This document shows, one piece after another, positions 32,521 through 44,253 of a stretch of 64,000 bases of DNA. The first letter of the stretch is position 1. The number at the start of each line of letters is the position of its first letter. Origin of the DNA: Mesostigma viride (lineage: Eukaryota > Streptophyta > Mesostigmatophyceae > Mesostigmatales > Mesostigmataceae). The notes under the pieces were generated by a model, which worked only from the letters and a program-made list of their open reading frames with translations, was not told the origin of the DNA and did no database searches. A program made the position numbers and the translations under genes. The stretch is from positions 2,018,898 to 2,082,897 of the forward strand of contig RPFO01000175.1 of NCBI GenBank assembly GCA_009746045.1, read 5' to 3'.

Positions 32521-34570
32521 CACGAGAACGGACTGAGTTTGGGTATCTTTGTGCGCCTGAGAGTAACTAGCCAAATAACATTTTCTGGCCCACCCTTGGA
32601 ACCAAGCATGCTTTTATATCAAATAATGTTTGGGAAATTTGGTTGGTCGCATATCCATGCCCTACACCTGCTAAAAATAGCACCCCCCTCAGGGGGGTAC
32701 AGTGCAAATGGGGTTGGAGACATATATAATGCATTATCGACCATTTACACAAATCAGTTGGCCCTGGCCTTTTAAAGGCAGTTTATTATAATCATAGACA
32801 TGCCATCAATGCATTCAATACATGAAATGTCACAAAACTGTGAACGCTAGCTACAAAATGGCCAAAGCCAGCTGGCACCGTTATAACGGTGCCAGCTGGC
32901 AGGGGTATAAATGGTAGCATAACAACACAAAGCTTTATTCCAATTGGCATGAAACAACAAGGGATGCCCAAATGGGCATAATGCACCATACCCAGGTGAT
33001 AAAACAAGAGACCATGCCATATAACATATGCCAACATGCCACAAGGGGCCAAAATGGCACTAGCGCGCGCGCGCGGCATATATTGCGCATGACTAGCCAA
33101 GGGTGTAGCTAACTGTCAATTAGGCTACCTGGCTGTATGCCAAACTACGGATCGCGCCTCTGGGTGCGCAGATACTGCCTCCTACGAGGCCCTGTCAGCT
33201 GGGTGCCAGCTGCCAGCGTGCGGGTCGTGCGGCCATTGGCCTCAGCCCACACGCGGCCAGCCGGGCTGCGGGCTGACAGGGGCTGCATGGCACGCTGGCG
33301 GCGGGCGTCGTCGTCGAGGCCAGCCACTGGTCCAGCGTGGAACCTGAGATAAGCCAGCATATAAGACACAAGACCATGTTTTAAAATAGGTGAAAGGCTC
33401 ATTAATCAAGGCCTCAAGCGCGCGTCAAAGGGGTGGCAAGGAGCTGCATCACTAACGCACCCAATGAATGACAAAACACCTCCACGTTCTTTGCAACAAT
33501 AAAGAAAACAAAAGGAACAAGTTGGTAATGCTTCCATGCAAACAGGTATTGGGTATCTCCATGTTTGTCACATGCAATGGATGCAAAATAAGAAGGTGGG
33601 CGTTGGCCAGCAAAACAAGAAGCCATGCCTAAAACTGGTCAGAAAAGAACTTTTCTCGGGCTGTTTGAGCCAGGAAAAGCATTGGGTAATCACCTTTACC
33701 ATATTACTAACCAACACCAACCGTTATCACGCTATTTCCGTTGCAGCCTCAGCTAACAGCGACCAAACATGGTCCAAAATCTGCTTGACCTGATGGTATT
33801 CCACAACCATGACAAGCCGATGCGTAGAGGGAGCAAAACAACAAAATGACAATCAAAAGCCCTCGATTATAACCCTGATATTAGTTATAAACGATAACAC
33901 AACCATATACGGTTAACGGAACACGCTAGGAGGCTAGAACGTACCAGGTCGGAACAGCAGATTACCTTTCCTGCGGGAGCCAGCACGCCCGATTCATGGA
34001 CGTAGCCTCGAGCCTTTCCTGGCTGCCAGTTCTAGCAAATCTGGTTGGGAACAACGTCAAAGGTTTATCCATGCGCAAATACCTCGAAAATCTCCGCCTA
34101 GCAACATGCAGCACTCGCACTGTCACCGCCTGGCCGCTAACATGAATTGCTGCGCCGACCAGCACCCCGATGACCCATCTACGCATCTTCAAACGTTCCA
34201 TGGCTAGGGATAAAACCTTTTTAGAACTTAAAAAATCATGCCTACAAAATTTGAGTCCATTATGTCAAGCCATTTTCTCGTACCAGTCAGTTGTGTGCAC
34301 CGCCATAGCCGTGCGTGTCAATATTTTTCATGCACGTCGGTCCCGTTAGACCATGGTACCCCCCTAACTTTGCTCAAGCATATCTCCCTGGCCAGGTGTC
34401 CAAAGTACGGTCTGAATAGTGCCAGGCATAGCTTACGTCTAGATCTTTCGATCCCCCCAGGTTTGACCGTTAAATTATTATTGGCGCGGCGCCTGGTTCT
34501 GCCACAAACTCAGTCCGTTAGAGTGGCGCGAGTTCAACTGGCGCCACGAAAACGGACTCAGTACAGTTTA
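32521..34570. mobile_element. Insertion G in element A gag: inverted-repeat element without coding capacity
   Basis: It interrupts gag between LALQLSKL and VPPDAD. aacggactgagttt at 32527-32540 returns inverted at 34506-34519, and the right end carries a further hairpin (34506-34565) of related sequence. No clean target duplication was found, so the exact borders are uncertain by some tens of bases. No transposase or recognisable protein is encoded. The ggactgagtt words link it to insertion C. Confidence 0.6.
32867..32900. repeat. Perfect 34-bp palindrome
   Basis: gccagctggcaccgtta and its exact complement, with no loop, inside insertion G. It would extrude as a cruciform or give a 17-bp stem in RNA. 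Confidence 0.9.
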
Positions 34571-35426
34571 AGGGTTAGAGAACCATTTAGTCCCTCCTGA
34601 TGCAGATTGGCAGGATAGATTAGCCTTTGGTACCTTGCAGCAGGGTACTAAATCGTTTAAGGAGTATATGAAAGAATTTGATGCACAGATGGTACGCATT
34701 AGGGATTTGTCGGGCGCAGAAGTACGTGCTCGCTTCCTACAAGGCCTCAGTAGACCCTTATTACGTGAAGTCAAGCGCCAGTTCTCTGCCTACCGTTTTA
34801 CTGATCTGCCCCTCAAGCATGTGCGTCAGCATCTCTTACGAGTAGCAGATTTCTTCACCACTCCTTCTCTTCCTACCCGTTCCCGTATTAATAATATTAT
34901 CCTTACCCCTGAGGAGGAGAACTCCTATGTAGAAGAATTAGATATTTGCGTTACTGACCTTTCAGCTCTTGATGTCTCTCATATCACATGCTATCATTGT
35001 AAGGAAGTAGGTCATCTTAAACGTGAGTGCCCCAAGTTCCTTTCGGGTGCTCCCCCTCATCCCGACGCTCGCCCTCCTCGTACCCCTCAGCGTGCTCCCA
35101 TTCGTCCCAATCCAGGACGCATTCCCTCAGCTACCCCTAGTAGGCTGAATGCTGTGCAGACAGGACCCCCAGGGTTCCCCTATGATAATCAGGCTCCCGC
35201 ACCCTCTTCGATCCCTCGTGACCCTCCAGCAGTGGCTTTTTCGCCAGGGTCTTCTTCGGGGTTAGTTCCGATGGATTTGGGGGGGGAGGGGGAACAGTAG
35301 GCCTGTCAGCCGGGGGTAACCTGGACAGGTCCTTAGTTAGTACCCCAGATAATAATTTTTTGCCTGCCTGTTTTTATAACCTCTGTAGGAGCTGAATCAT
35401 CCCTACCACTACGTGTCCGTCCTCTT

Positions 35427-35807
35427 ATGTTTTTGAATGGTGGCTTAACCGTTCCCCATACTGTTGTAGACCCTTTCTTGCATGCTGATGAACTTTTGAA
35501 TGTCTCTGTGTTAGTGGATAGCGGTGCGGCTAGCTCCTTTGTGAGCGAGGCCCTAGTTAGGCGTTTAGGATTAGTCCCTATCCCTCACACCAAACCTGTC
35601 ACTGTTCATTATGCTGACGGTCGCACCAGTCATTCCCCGGGTACGGTGTCCCTTCCCCTGGTCATACAAGGACGTACTATCAACCTGACGGCCACTATAG
35701 GCCCTATCACTACCGCTGATGTATTACTAGGATTAGATTGGCACCAGGATAATAAGATTACTATTAATTATGATACCATGGTCATTTGGTTTCCAGATAG
35801 CTCTTGA
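35427..35807 (+). CDS. Element A aspartic protease
   Basis: Retropepsin-type protease with the active-site segment VLVDSGAASSFVSEAL, then the ADVLLGLDWH segment typical of Ty3 proteases, which corresponds to the conserved ILGxDW. It matures the gag-pol polyprotein. It lies 127 bases after the gag stop in the same frame, and a shift of frame near 35800 leads on towards RT. Separately translated, fused, or simply broken frames cannot be told apart here. Confidence 0.85.
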   Translation: MFLNGGLTVPHTVVDPFLHADELLNVSVLVDSGAASSFVSEALVRRLGLVPIPHTKPVTVHYADGRTSHSPGTVSLPLVIQGRTINLTATIGPITTADVLLGLDWHQDNKITINYDTMVIWFPDSS

Positions 35808-35825
35808 CTGGGTACCGGAACGTCA

Positions 35826-37601
35826 TTATAGATTAGAAAATTTATCCTTGGTAGATATTACTCCTCCTACACCTGTTGATCCTCCTGTAAGACCTATACC
35901 TGAAGTATTAATGTCCAATGATGAATTGCGATCTGAACTAAAGGAATATGGATAACTATTATGTATGTTCCTGCAGTTAGAAGTACAGGAGATACCTATC
36001 ACTAATAATAGTGTGGATATAGATGTAAACACAGTGGATACAATAGGAGTGGGATTTACTGAAAATGAAATAGTAAGATACATGGCTGTGATAGATTCCT
36101 CAAAAGTTTTTGAAGAAAAGACTCCTTCTTATCCTCCTCCTCGTTCTGTTTTACACCGTGTAGTTATCAAGGACGGTGCAGTTCCTACGCACTCTCCGAT
36201 GTATAGAATGGGCCCTACCGAATTAAAGGAACTAAAACAGATTTTTAGTGTCACCATTAGAAGCAGGATTGATAGAGCCTAGTAACTCCCCCCTACTCAG
36301 CTGGTGTCCTGTTAGTTCCTAAGCCAAATGGCAAGTTTCGCCTAGTTACTGATTGTAGGAAGTTAAATGACATTACTGTGAAGTCTAAATACCCTCTACT
36401 TCGTATTGATGATATATTTAATAAGGTTAAAGGTTCCACTTGTTTCACGGTACTGGATTGTGCGGATGGTTTTTGGCAACTGCGTATAGCTCCTGAGGAT
36501 TGCCATAAAACCGCCTTTGCTACCCCTTTTGGTCATTACCAGTTTAGAGTAGCGGCTATGGGACTCTGTAACTCTCCTGCCTCTTTTCAAATGTTAATGA
36601 ATGAAGTGCTTAGACCTGTTATGGGGAATTCTCACCTTCCTCAAGTGTCATCTGATTTAAAGGATCCTTCCTTCTCCTCTGTTTCTTTATCTGAGCATGA
36701 CCGTTCTTGTGCTCAAGCTTACTTAGATGATATCCTTATTTACTCTCCTGATTTTGAAACGCACCTACGTGACTTAAAGAAAGTATTAGAGATAATGGCT
36801 GAAAATTCCTTGTGGGCTCGCCGTGCTAAAGTTCGTTCTGGTAGGAGTGTACCATTTTTAGGACACGTTTTGTCAGATGCCGGGGTCGCTACCGACCCGG
36901 ATAAAACTAAGTCAATTCAGGAATGGCCTACCCCTACCGACGTTAAAGGTGTACGTAGTTTTCTAGGGATTGCCTCTTACTATAGGCGTTTTATCCCGCG
37001 TTTCGCAACTATAGCAGCCCCTATTAATCATTTATTAAAGAAGGACATCCCCTTTGTCTGGAGTAGTGAATGTCAGTCGGCCTTTCAGTGTTTAAAATCC
37101 CTACTCCTCTCCCCTCCCGTCCTCATCCTACCGGATACTACTAAACCCTTTGTGGTAGCTACAGACGCTAGTAAGGTAGCTATAGGGGGCGTCCTTCTCC
37201 AGGATCAGGGTCAGGGCTTACAGCCAATCGAGTACATCTCTAGGACAATGCTCCCTGCGGAGCGTAACTATCCCGTACACCAGCAGGAACTCTTAGCGGT
37301 GGTGTATTGTTGCCACGCGTGGCAGCACTTTCTTAAAGGTGCTCAATTTGATGTCTGCCTGAATGAACCCTGTGAAATAGATCCTTATAGATTAGTTATC
37401 CAAACGGATCACCGTCCCCTTACCCATCTTCTCTCCCAACCCAACCTTACCCCTCGTCAAGCGCGCTGGATGGAGTTTTTAGCACAGTTTTCCCTTCAGT
37501 ATGTTAAGGGTGTAGATAACATAGTACCAGATGCACTCTCCCGTCGCGCAGATTACTCCTTTTTCGAGGACCTGGATCAGATGTTCTCAATACTACTCTA
37601 G
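35826..37601 (+). pseudogene. Element A reverse transcriptase and RNase H, frameshifted
   Basis: From the linker (PERHYRLENLS) through FEEKTPSYPP and YRMGPTEL, with a stop near 35953 and a frameshift near 36250 (before EAGLIEPSNSPYSAG). It is then open from about 36290 to 37601. RT motifs: VLDCADGFWQLRIAPED, FGHYQFRVAAMGLCNSP, catalytic AYLDDIL. RNase H: ATDASKVAIGG (D), HQQELLAVVY (E), IQTDHRPL (D). A tail DNIVPDALSRR follows. Protein sequence is very close to element D although codon use is more A/T-rich. Continuation into integrase is displaced by elements B and C to 57 kb. Confidence 0.88.
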
Positions 37602-37657
37602 TTCCTACTACTATGGGTGTAACCCCTTATGGCGAACTACCTGATGATGAATCCTAT

Positions 37658-38332
37658 TGTAACGAACCCAGATTTACACGTAAACCTGAGCTACGTCGCG
37701 AAAGATCAACTGTGCCGGTAATAGGAAGAATCAAGGTGGCCTAATGCAGATTGCGCTTCACGACTGGGGTCGTGAGATATCTGGCACCGCGACTTGATGC
37801 CAAGCTAATTAATACGCACTTATAATGGCTAGCAAGACCAATTACAAATGGATAAGTGCCCCAGGTTCAGACAGGTGATAACACACTCATTTCATTCCGA
37901 ACCAAGAGGACGAGACTCTCGTCCTCGGACCAATTTCACCTAGGTCTGCCACCAAGCTGGCAAGTGGCGCCGACATGGCGCCGACCTTCCAGAGAATTAC
38001 GAAGCATGCAGTCCACACAAGATCCTCGGGTCGACATCGACCCTCGCCAGGCTACAGAATCCACGCATGAGTACAATATCTCAACCAGCTATAAAGTACG
38101 CAGCGCGGCGCGACTGCACCGGCCCCTAGAAGATCGCATACATCAACCTAGGCCCAAAATAACTGGTCCGAATCACACAAACTATCATAATTCCATACAA
38201 AAGTCCTGACCAAGGGACAATTCCCAAATTAAGTCCCGAAATGAGTCCCAAAGTCCTACGGACTATGACAACAAGCCAAAACACATAATTTATTCCATTG
38301 TTGCGCCCGTTCCAAGGGTCGGGTTCGCAACA
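37658..38332 (-). repeat. Element B 3' LTR
   Basis: 675 bp; matches 45346-46020 with one substitution seen. The complement of 38333-38352 is a polypurine tract (GGGGAGGGGGAGGAG core). Confidence 0.93.
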
Positions 38333-39955
38333 CTCCTCCCCCTCCCCGGGGGACGGTATGTAGTCCCTACCGTCATGCAGGTAAGGACCAACAACGAAAG
38401 GGAGAAAGCACACAACAAACATACTACTAACCACGCAGGGTTACTCTCCTTGCAACGCAGGGCAAAATCAGATTGACCATTGGGGTACTATGTCCCAGCC
38501 CTTGTTCTCCAACGGGCCAGTAAAACCAATTCCCCCAAAACTCGCCACACAAGGACAAGTCTTGACGTAGTCAACGTATCTCCCTACTATAGGCCGAAGG
38601 GAGGAAACCAGATCCTATCACGTGAGGGCTTTCGGGTTTTGACCACAGAAACTTCTCCGCGTGGGTTAACAGTCGCCTGAATGAACAACTCGTTTGACTT
38701 TTTCGCCATGGCGGGGCTTCCATGACTAGAGACTGCTCCAGACGGCGGGGATATTCCCAGTACTGACGGTACAGGGCATCCATTGGCATTATAGGTGTGG
38801 GGCGCTCCACCTTGCCTGCTGGCTGTCTTCCCACCACGAAGTCATTCCTATAGTGTCCACCTTCCGACTCCCACGTTTGTCCTATCTACCGGGACCTTAC
38901 ACCAAGAACCAGGTCCAGGTTGGCCTAAGGCCGGCTACCTACCCCAGGTCAAGCATGACATTTCACGGTCGACTCAAGCAACATAATACCGTGCCCTCAT
39001 CACATGAGGCACCACTGGAAACTGGAATTAACAAATCACAGGGCAATGTGACTGGAAACTCCGGATCTCTGGACTGGAACAACAGGAACATGAACCCCCA
39101 TAATCCTTCCTGGAATCTCCCCCACTTCCCACAAATCCATCAATCTCCCTCTCACCGCTGCCCTCCCTGGCGACCGCGCTAGTGCAGGGCTGCGGCAGCA
39201 TATAAAATTCCGCCAATGCTTATCACAACTGGGATAGTAATACGCGCGTGGCGGACACGTTGCGCGCGACCATGCACAGCTAGCTAGTGGCGCGGGCACG
39301 CAATAACTGGGGTTCGCAACAGTGGTCCGCGGGGCGCGCACGTGCCATCATGTGACAGCGTTGTAAACGCCACAGCCGAGCAAAGGCAAAAATATGGATC
39401 ACCGCAGTCGTCATCAACGACTACGGGAGGTGCTCGCGTGCAGAACTGACCAATGCAGTCGATGCAGGGAGGACCACCAAGCTGAATCACGTCTTGCCTG
39501 TGCGGAGATGCGCGCGCAAGCGCTGAACTCGCCATCCCGTCTGCAAGACCCCTGATGTCGAGTCAACCACAGCGGAAGGCCACCTCCAGGTAAGGCAGAA
39601 GGCGGGGAGACCTCTGGGGCCTGCCCGTCGTTCCTATCTACGTTATTGGCCTCTGGGGCCGACGCGTCTGCATCTGGTGCAGGCGTCTGTTCTACCTGGT
39701 TGACTAACTCTACTCCTCCCTTCCCCCTCGTCCGAAGATGTCGTCCGGGAAACGTATGAGCGAGAGGCACCAATGGCCCGCAGCTAGTTTGGTAGAATGA
39801 CACAGGCACCAATACTCGCTGCGACCATCACGTCTCCCGGGGGAAGTGACCGTGTATACGTCGGCCTCCTCCGCCTCCTCTTGCTGGTCACGTGCCTGGT
39901 ATAGGTACTCCGCCACGACCACAGGAGGGCCGAGAGGTTCCAGCGCACTGAGGGA
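38333..39955. other. Element B internal region after gag, no pol domains
   Basis: Where protease and RT would be expected (minus strand, downstream of gag) there is no DSGA, YxDD or integrase motif. Several ORFs of 60-130 codons (for example 39414-39812 minus) show no recognised domain. Probably degenerate or replaced sequence. Confidence 0.5.
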
Positions 39956-41363
39956 TCAAACCCGAGTGTGGGATCCCTCCCCTTCCCCAGGGGACCGCGC
40001 GTCCGCGCGCTGGTCGTCGTCATCCGGGGGGCCTTGCTGGAACTTGTGGGCCCACGCTGGAACACGTGTGCGCGTCTTGAGTCGCGGGCAGTCCTTCTTG
40101 AGGTGTCCGATCTCGTTGCACCTGAAGCAGCGGGCCTTGGACACGTCGATGGTGTGTAGCTGTGTGGCGGGCACCTCATCGTCCTCGGATTCCTCCTCCC
40201 GGACGGGTTCAACTTCCCGTGGGCTGGCTGAGCCCTGGTGCGTGATGATGTCGGCCACTTGGAGAAGGTACTGCTGGACGGCGTGGATGTCAAGATTCGC
40301 CCAGGGCACCTCCGCGTAGTGCGTCTTAACCTCGTCCAGGAGGTCAGGGTGAATTGCCTCCAGAAACCGAATCTTGTACTCGGTCCACGTCAGGTCGCCG
40401 GTCAGCCGCGCCGCAAAGGAGTCAAAGGTGGTGAGGAACTCCGCCAAGTCAGTGTTGCCTTGACGTAGGCGGCCGAACTCAAACCGCTCGTCAGTCGATA
40501 GCCGGGAGGGATGAGCTTGCGCCGGATGCGCTCAAGCAGTTCCTCAACCGTCTGCGGGTATGACTGAGCCGCCACACTCTCGACGTTAAGCATCCCGACT
40601 ACTGATGGGTCCATGCACTTCACCACCACGTACGGGATCAGCACCTTGGTAGCCAGCTGCCACTCGTTGTGTTCACACCATACTGTGTACAGCTGCTGCC
40701 ACATACGAGCCCACTCGTCGATCTCGCGGGGACTCATGCCCGCGTGGAGCTTGGGCACCGCCTTGAAATCTGGCAGGGGCGGGGCCTTGACCGGCGCTCC
40801 CAGGGGCCCGCCCGTCTCGCAGTACGCGGGACTGGAAAAGGTGGGGGCTGTTGGCGCCTCGCCCACGCTTCATAATGGGACGGTCCATGGGAGGGGGCAT
40901 ACGGGGCAGACTCGCGCCGGGATACAAGAGCGTCCGCGCCGCGCCAAGCTGGATAGTCGCCAGTCCCACGTCGGGGCGCGTAGGCGTCAGATGGCCGCCG
41001 AAAGGCAAAGCGGTCCGACTCACGCCGCACGCGGACCGACGTGGGATGCTCGTAGCCAGGGTCGTCCAAGGGCAGCCGACTGAAGTTGACATTCGTGGGC
41101 GCGCTCCTGGCGGGTGTGTATGGTGGTACGGTGGGGAATGGGCTAGGAGGAGCGTGTCCATCGTCCCATGGGTCGCCATGGACGTAGGCCGACGATCCTG
41201 GCGCTCTAGGCGGGGACCTGGACTCTCGCTCGTAAGACCCGAAGGATACCCAACGAGGGACCCGCCCGGGCTCCGGCCTCGACCCCCCCCGTCCACGCCC
41301 GGCCCATGCATGGGTCAGACGCGTGCTCCCGCGCGCGTACGTCGCCGGGTAGTACCGATCCAT
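39956..41363 (-). pseudogene. Element B gag with frameshifts
   Basis: The N-terminal Arg/Pro-rich region (41363-40740) is followed in shifted frame by the capsid-like part (PLPDFKAVPKLHAG, LATKVLIPYVVVKCM, ELLERIRRKLIPPG; 40866-40450), then in a third frame by the C-terminal part and a CCHC knuckle CFRCNEIGHLKKDC (about 40095-40140). Similar in order to gag of elements A and D, but protein similarity is low outside the capsid motif and knuckle. At least two frameshifts, near 40800 and 40450. Confidence 0.8.
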
Positions 41364-41532
41364 GCGAGCAGCAAGCGGGGGTACGAACGGAGAGCTGGCT
41401 GTTGAGCTACCTGCGTCCTCTACATCCTCCTCCTCGATCCTGCGCGTCTTCCACGGAAGGGGGTCGCTGCGAAGGAGGTACCCTGTCCCAATTGCCCATA
41501 TGCTGGGTCAATAGCGGTCGGATCTTACCCTC

Positions 41533-41847
41533 ATGGGCCTGGTAGGTGAGGTAGAACTGCGTGGGTGCCACCGCCTTCCCCACTCACGGGACAAGGCGGC
41601 TCCCCCACCAGTCCTACTCACCTTCTCCTCCCCTGAGGATAAGCAGCGGTTCCTCTCTCGTCGCAAGCGGTTGCACGACCTCACCTGGACGCTGGATGAC
41701 GACCTCACCCCCGCTCAGCAACAGCAGCGACGCGACCTGTGGCCGGAATACCTCCGCCATAAGCAGGACCCCCAGAAGCCCAAGGTGTACTGGAGGGGCG
41801 GGGACCTGATGATCAACCACAAGATGTGGACGCCCCCAGCGGGCTAG
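41533..41847 (+). pseudogene. LINE ORF1-like fragment
   Basis: Codes for VLLTFSSPEDKQRFLSRRK and a Leu/Arg-rich helical stretch (DLTPAQQQQRRDLW), ending in WTPPAG and a TAG. It resembles the middle of the ORF1-like protein at 63140-63716 (VLVEFHRKEDKLQVQKARR, YTPEQLEARAAAL), which suggests an RNA-binding ORF1 domain of LINEs. It has no evident start and no ORF2 behind it; instead the retroposon end at 41995-42262 follows. Confidence 0.6.
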
Positions 41848-41994
41848 AATAGCAATAGCCCTAGCTTGTAACCATTGGCGTCACTGCCGCTAAGGCAGCC
41901 ATGCCTAGAATGTTGCCTAGCTGTGCCAACACCCCTAGTCACGTGCCGCCAACGCACGGTACACAACCAGCCATAGCCTAGTCCTAGTACAGCC

Positions 41995-42262
41995 ATGCTA
42001 CGCCCTGGCTATGTTCAGATTACTTGCCCACGCTCCTTGCTATGATACGCTCACATGGGTCTTATTGCACCCACAGTTTGCCGGATCGTTAGCCTGTCCT
42101 TTTAGCTAGCCGCGCCCGATTGCAGCTGTGGCATGCCTTTGGCATGAAGGAGACTGGGGGTCTCTGCCCTTTCTCCTGTAGTGCACACACAGGGATTAAA
42201 AGCACTTCGGTGCTCCGTGACTCCCCAACGGGAGCACGAGTTTAATTAATTAATTAATTAAT
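41995..42262 (+). mobile_element. Retroposon copy with terminal hairpin and (TAAT)n tail
   Basis: Sister of 18992-19301 without the 45-bp secondary insertion. It lies 150 bases behind the ORF1-like fragment and may be its 3' untranslated end, which would make the family a LINE or an ORF1-only derivative rather than a SINE. The tail is five to six taat units. Confidence 0.8.
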
Positions 42263-42744
42263 AGCGGTCGCGGCTGCTGCTGCGTCTGCTGTCGCTGTCG
42301 CTGCTGCTGCTGCTGCTGCGTTTGTCGCGACGGCGGAGACTGCAGAGACTGAGGCTGTCGCTGCGGCGACTGCTGAGACCATTGCTGCCGCTGCGGCGAC
42401 GGCTGAGGCACATGCTGTCGCTGCGGCGACTGCTGAGGCACATGCTGTCGCTGCGGCGACTGCTGAGGCTGATGCTGTCGCTGCGGCGACTGCTGTTGCT
42501 GATCAAACCCTAGGGCAGCTTGTTCTATCTGCGACTCCAGAATAGTCTGCCGTTGTGCGGTAACCCTAGCGGCTGCATCGGATCTCCGGGAGCCTCTGGA
42601 AGTGCTAGATCTTCTGGAACCCTGACTGGACGTGCTGGATCTTCTGGAACCCCGACTGGACGCGCTAGCCGCGTCTTCTTTCTCTCTATTGTCCTCTGGG
42701 GACTGTGCAGTACCTGTACCTCGCCTCCTATGCCTCCGGGGCAT
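42250..42744 (-). CDS. Gln/Ser/Arg-rich repetitive ORF, uncertain
   Basis: 164 codons from ATG 42744. Residues 28-55 are Ser/Arg-rich with SRGSRRSST-type repeats. The second half has four to five copies of a 12-residue unit QQSPQRQHVPQQ, then poly-Gln. It is low-complexity, driven by CTG/CGG-type triplets (unit of 36 bp), and ends in the TAAT tail of the retroposon on the other strand. SR-type repeats recall RNA-binding proteins, but with no domain it may be a simple-sequence artefact. Confidence 0.3.
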   Translation of the reverse strand: MPRRHRRRGTGTAQSPEDNREKEDAASASSRGSRRSSTSSQGSRRSSTSRGSRRSDAAARVTAQRQTILESQIEQAALGFDQQQQSPQRQHQPQQSPQRQHVPQQSPQRQHVPQPSPQRQQWSQQSPQRQPQSLQSPPSRQTQQQQQQRQRQQTQQQPRPLLIN

Positions 42745-42793
42745 TTAGGCCGTTGTACCTTACCCACACCGTAAACTGCAAGCAACACCTCCC

Positions 42794-42796
<3 letters not shown>

Positions 42797-42838
<42 letters not shown>
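42797..42838. repeat. (GA)n microsatellite
   Basis: About 21 ga dinucleotides. A shorter ga run follows at 43622-43638. Confidence 0.95.
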
Positions 42839-42839
<1 letters not shown>

Positions 42840-43066
42840 ATCAAGTTTCGTTTAAGTGGCCAGCCGGAGCGGCTGCTTAGGTTTTAGCGGACAAGTGTTC
42901 GAAGCGCGTCATTGGTGAATTACTTGGGAACTTGGGTTTCCCCGCGAAACTCCAACCGCACGTTCAGATTTCCAAATCTCAAGTAAAGTTCGGCGCAACT
43001 TTCTGAACGGGGGCAGTTGACGAGCAGCATTCCTCCGGACGAATGAATTGCGTTCCATACTTGCGC

Positions 43067-43460
43067 AAAATTTTGAAAGGTAGCTTGCGTGCAGCCCTAC
43101 TAAAATTTGCGCGGACGTTCAGATTTCCAAATCTCGGGTAAATTTCGGCGGAACTTTCTGAACGGGGGTAGTTGGCGGGCAGCGTTCCTCCAGACGAATG
43201 AAATGCGTTCCATACTAGCGCAAAATTTTGAAAGGTAGCTTGCGTGCAGCCCTACTAAAATTTGCGCGAAGTGTGGGACTGAAAATTCGTAACGGAAACG
43301 TTTTGGTAGTTGCCGTCACTTCCTTTTGTGCAAACGTGTGGGAGTGAAAATTCGTAACGGAAACTTTTTGGTAGTTGCCGTCACTTCATTTTGCGCGAGT
43401 GTTGGGCTGAAAATTCGTAACGGAAACTTTTTGGTAGTTGGCGTCACTTCCTTTGGTTCG
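43067..43460. repeat. Interspersed tandem repeats of about 45-150 bp
   Basis: A segment around aattttgaaaggtagcttgc occurs at about 43070 and 43223. A second unit containing aaattcgtaacggaaac and ttttggtagttgNcgtcact occurs three times from 43281 to 43460. Noncoding. Confidence 0.8.
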
Positions 43461-43664
43461 ACTGAAAATTCGCTGAAATTCGCTGAATTCGTACCGTAGC
43501 CTAATTTTTAGTACCTCGAAGTGACGGGGCACCTAAAAATTTGCCCACAAGTACACTTGGCAGCGCGCTCACTGGGAAAAATTGTACAGCCGCTCCGGCG
43601 GGCCACTTGAACGAATTGTAATGAGAGAGAGAGAGAGATGACAACCGCGTAATGTATATATATA

Positions 43665-43727
43665 TTAAAAATATAATTACTTACAGCAGAGTGAAATCAC
43701 TCAAACCAAAGCAAACGCCCAGCTATA
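43665..43727. repeat. 63-bp segment shared exactly with element A integrase
   Basis: Starts ttaaaaatataattactt and ends acgcccagctata; identical to 57754-57816. It lies in the internal region of element B with AT-rich flanks on both sides. Confidence 0.92.
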
Positions 43728-43798
43728 AACCTATATACAGAGCCATGTCAAAGCTCTATACTACGATAAGACCAATGGAAACGCCTAACGGGAGGAAC

Positions 43799-44253
43799 CT
43801 AATAGCCCTGCTGCACCGCAAAATCAGCCCGCGTACGGCGGAGCATGATGTCAGCCATGGCCCGAGTCAGCGCCACCGACAAGCGCTGACGCCAATATGA
43901 CGTCCAGGTCCGCGCCGACCATGGGGCCCGCTGGCCCTCCAGGTCCAGCCGGTCCTCCCGGAGCCGGCAACACTCCTTGAAGAAGGCGGAGGTCAGGGGC
44001 CCCATGGCCCCAAACTCCTCCAGGACAAAGGGCACCACACGATGGTGCCCGACGTCGCCGTAGGCCAGGAGCTTGGCCCGCTCCGCCCGGTCCGCCGTGT
44101 AACCTGCCGTGAGGGAGGCCCCAGCCACGTGGCTAAGAGCCAAGGGCCGCGCCACCGAAACGTCAATAAGCAGATGCCGGCCACCCCCCTCAAAGTCCAG
44201 CACCACGATGTCAGGCCGGTGGTTGGGGGAATAGAAGGCAGCCCCATCCGCAT
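43799..44253 (-). pseudogene. C-terminal fragment of a LINE-type ORF2
   Basis: The minus strand codes for VLDFEGGGRHLLIDVSVARP, PFVLEEFGAMGP and RQRLSVALTRAMADIMLRR. This matches the pattern (ILDVKVVRP..., PLVFETFG..., RRRISVALQRGNA...) that closes many plant and algal LINE reverse-transcriptase proteins. No RT core is attached; it is a 5'-truncated relic inside element B. Confidence 0.55.

Larger units (their letters stand above)
31474..35300 (+). pseudogene. Element A gag, broken by stops and insertion G
   Basis: The ATG at 31474 opens an Asn/Thr/Pro/Ser-rich N-terminal region to a TAG at 32029. The capsid-like part continues in a shifted frame from about 32118 (LPLFANLPKLDV, WRLSDAVLVPHYL) to about 32520. 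It then resumes after insertion G at about 34571 (VPPDADWQDRLAFG, FKEYMKEFDAQMV). A CCHC zinc knuckle CYHCKEVGHLKREC lies near 34987-35030, followed by a Pro-rich tail. The same architecture is seen in elements B and D. Gag packages the RNA and forms the particle. Confidence 0.85.

Noticed and set aside
43799-44253. Host enzyme related to ADF or restriction-like folds
   Set aside because: The motif order matches the C-end of many LINE polyproteins better, and the surroundings are transposon debris.
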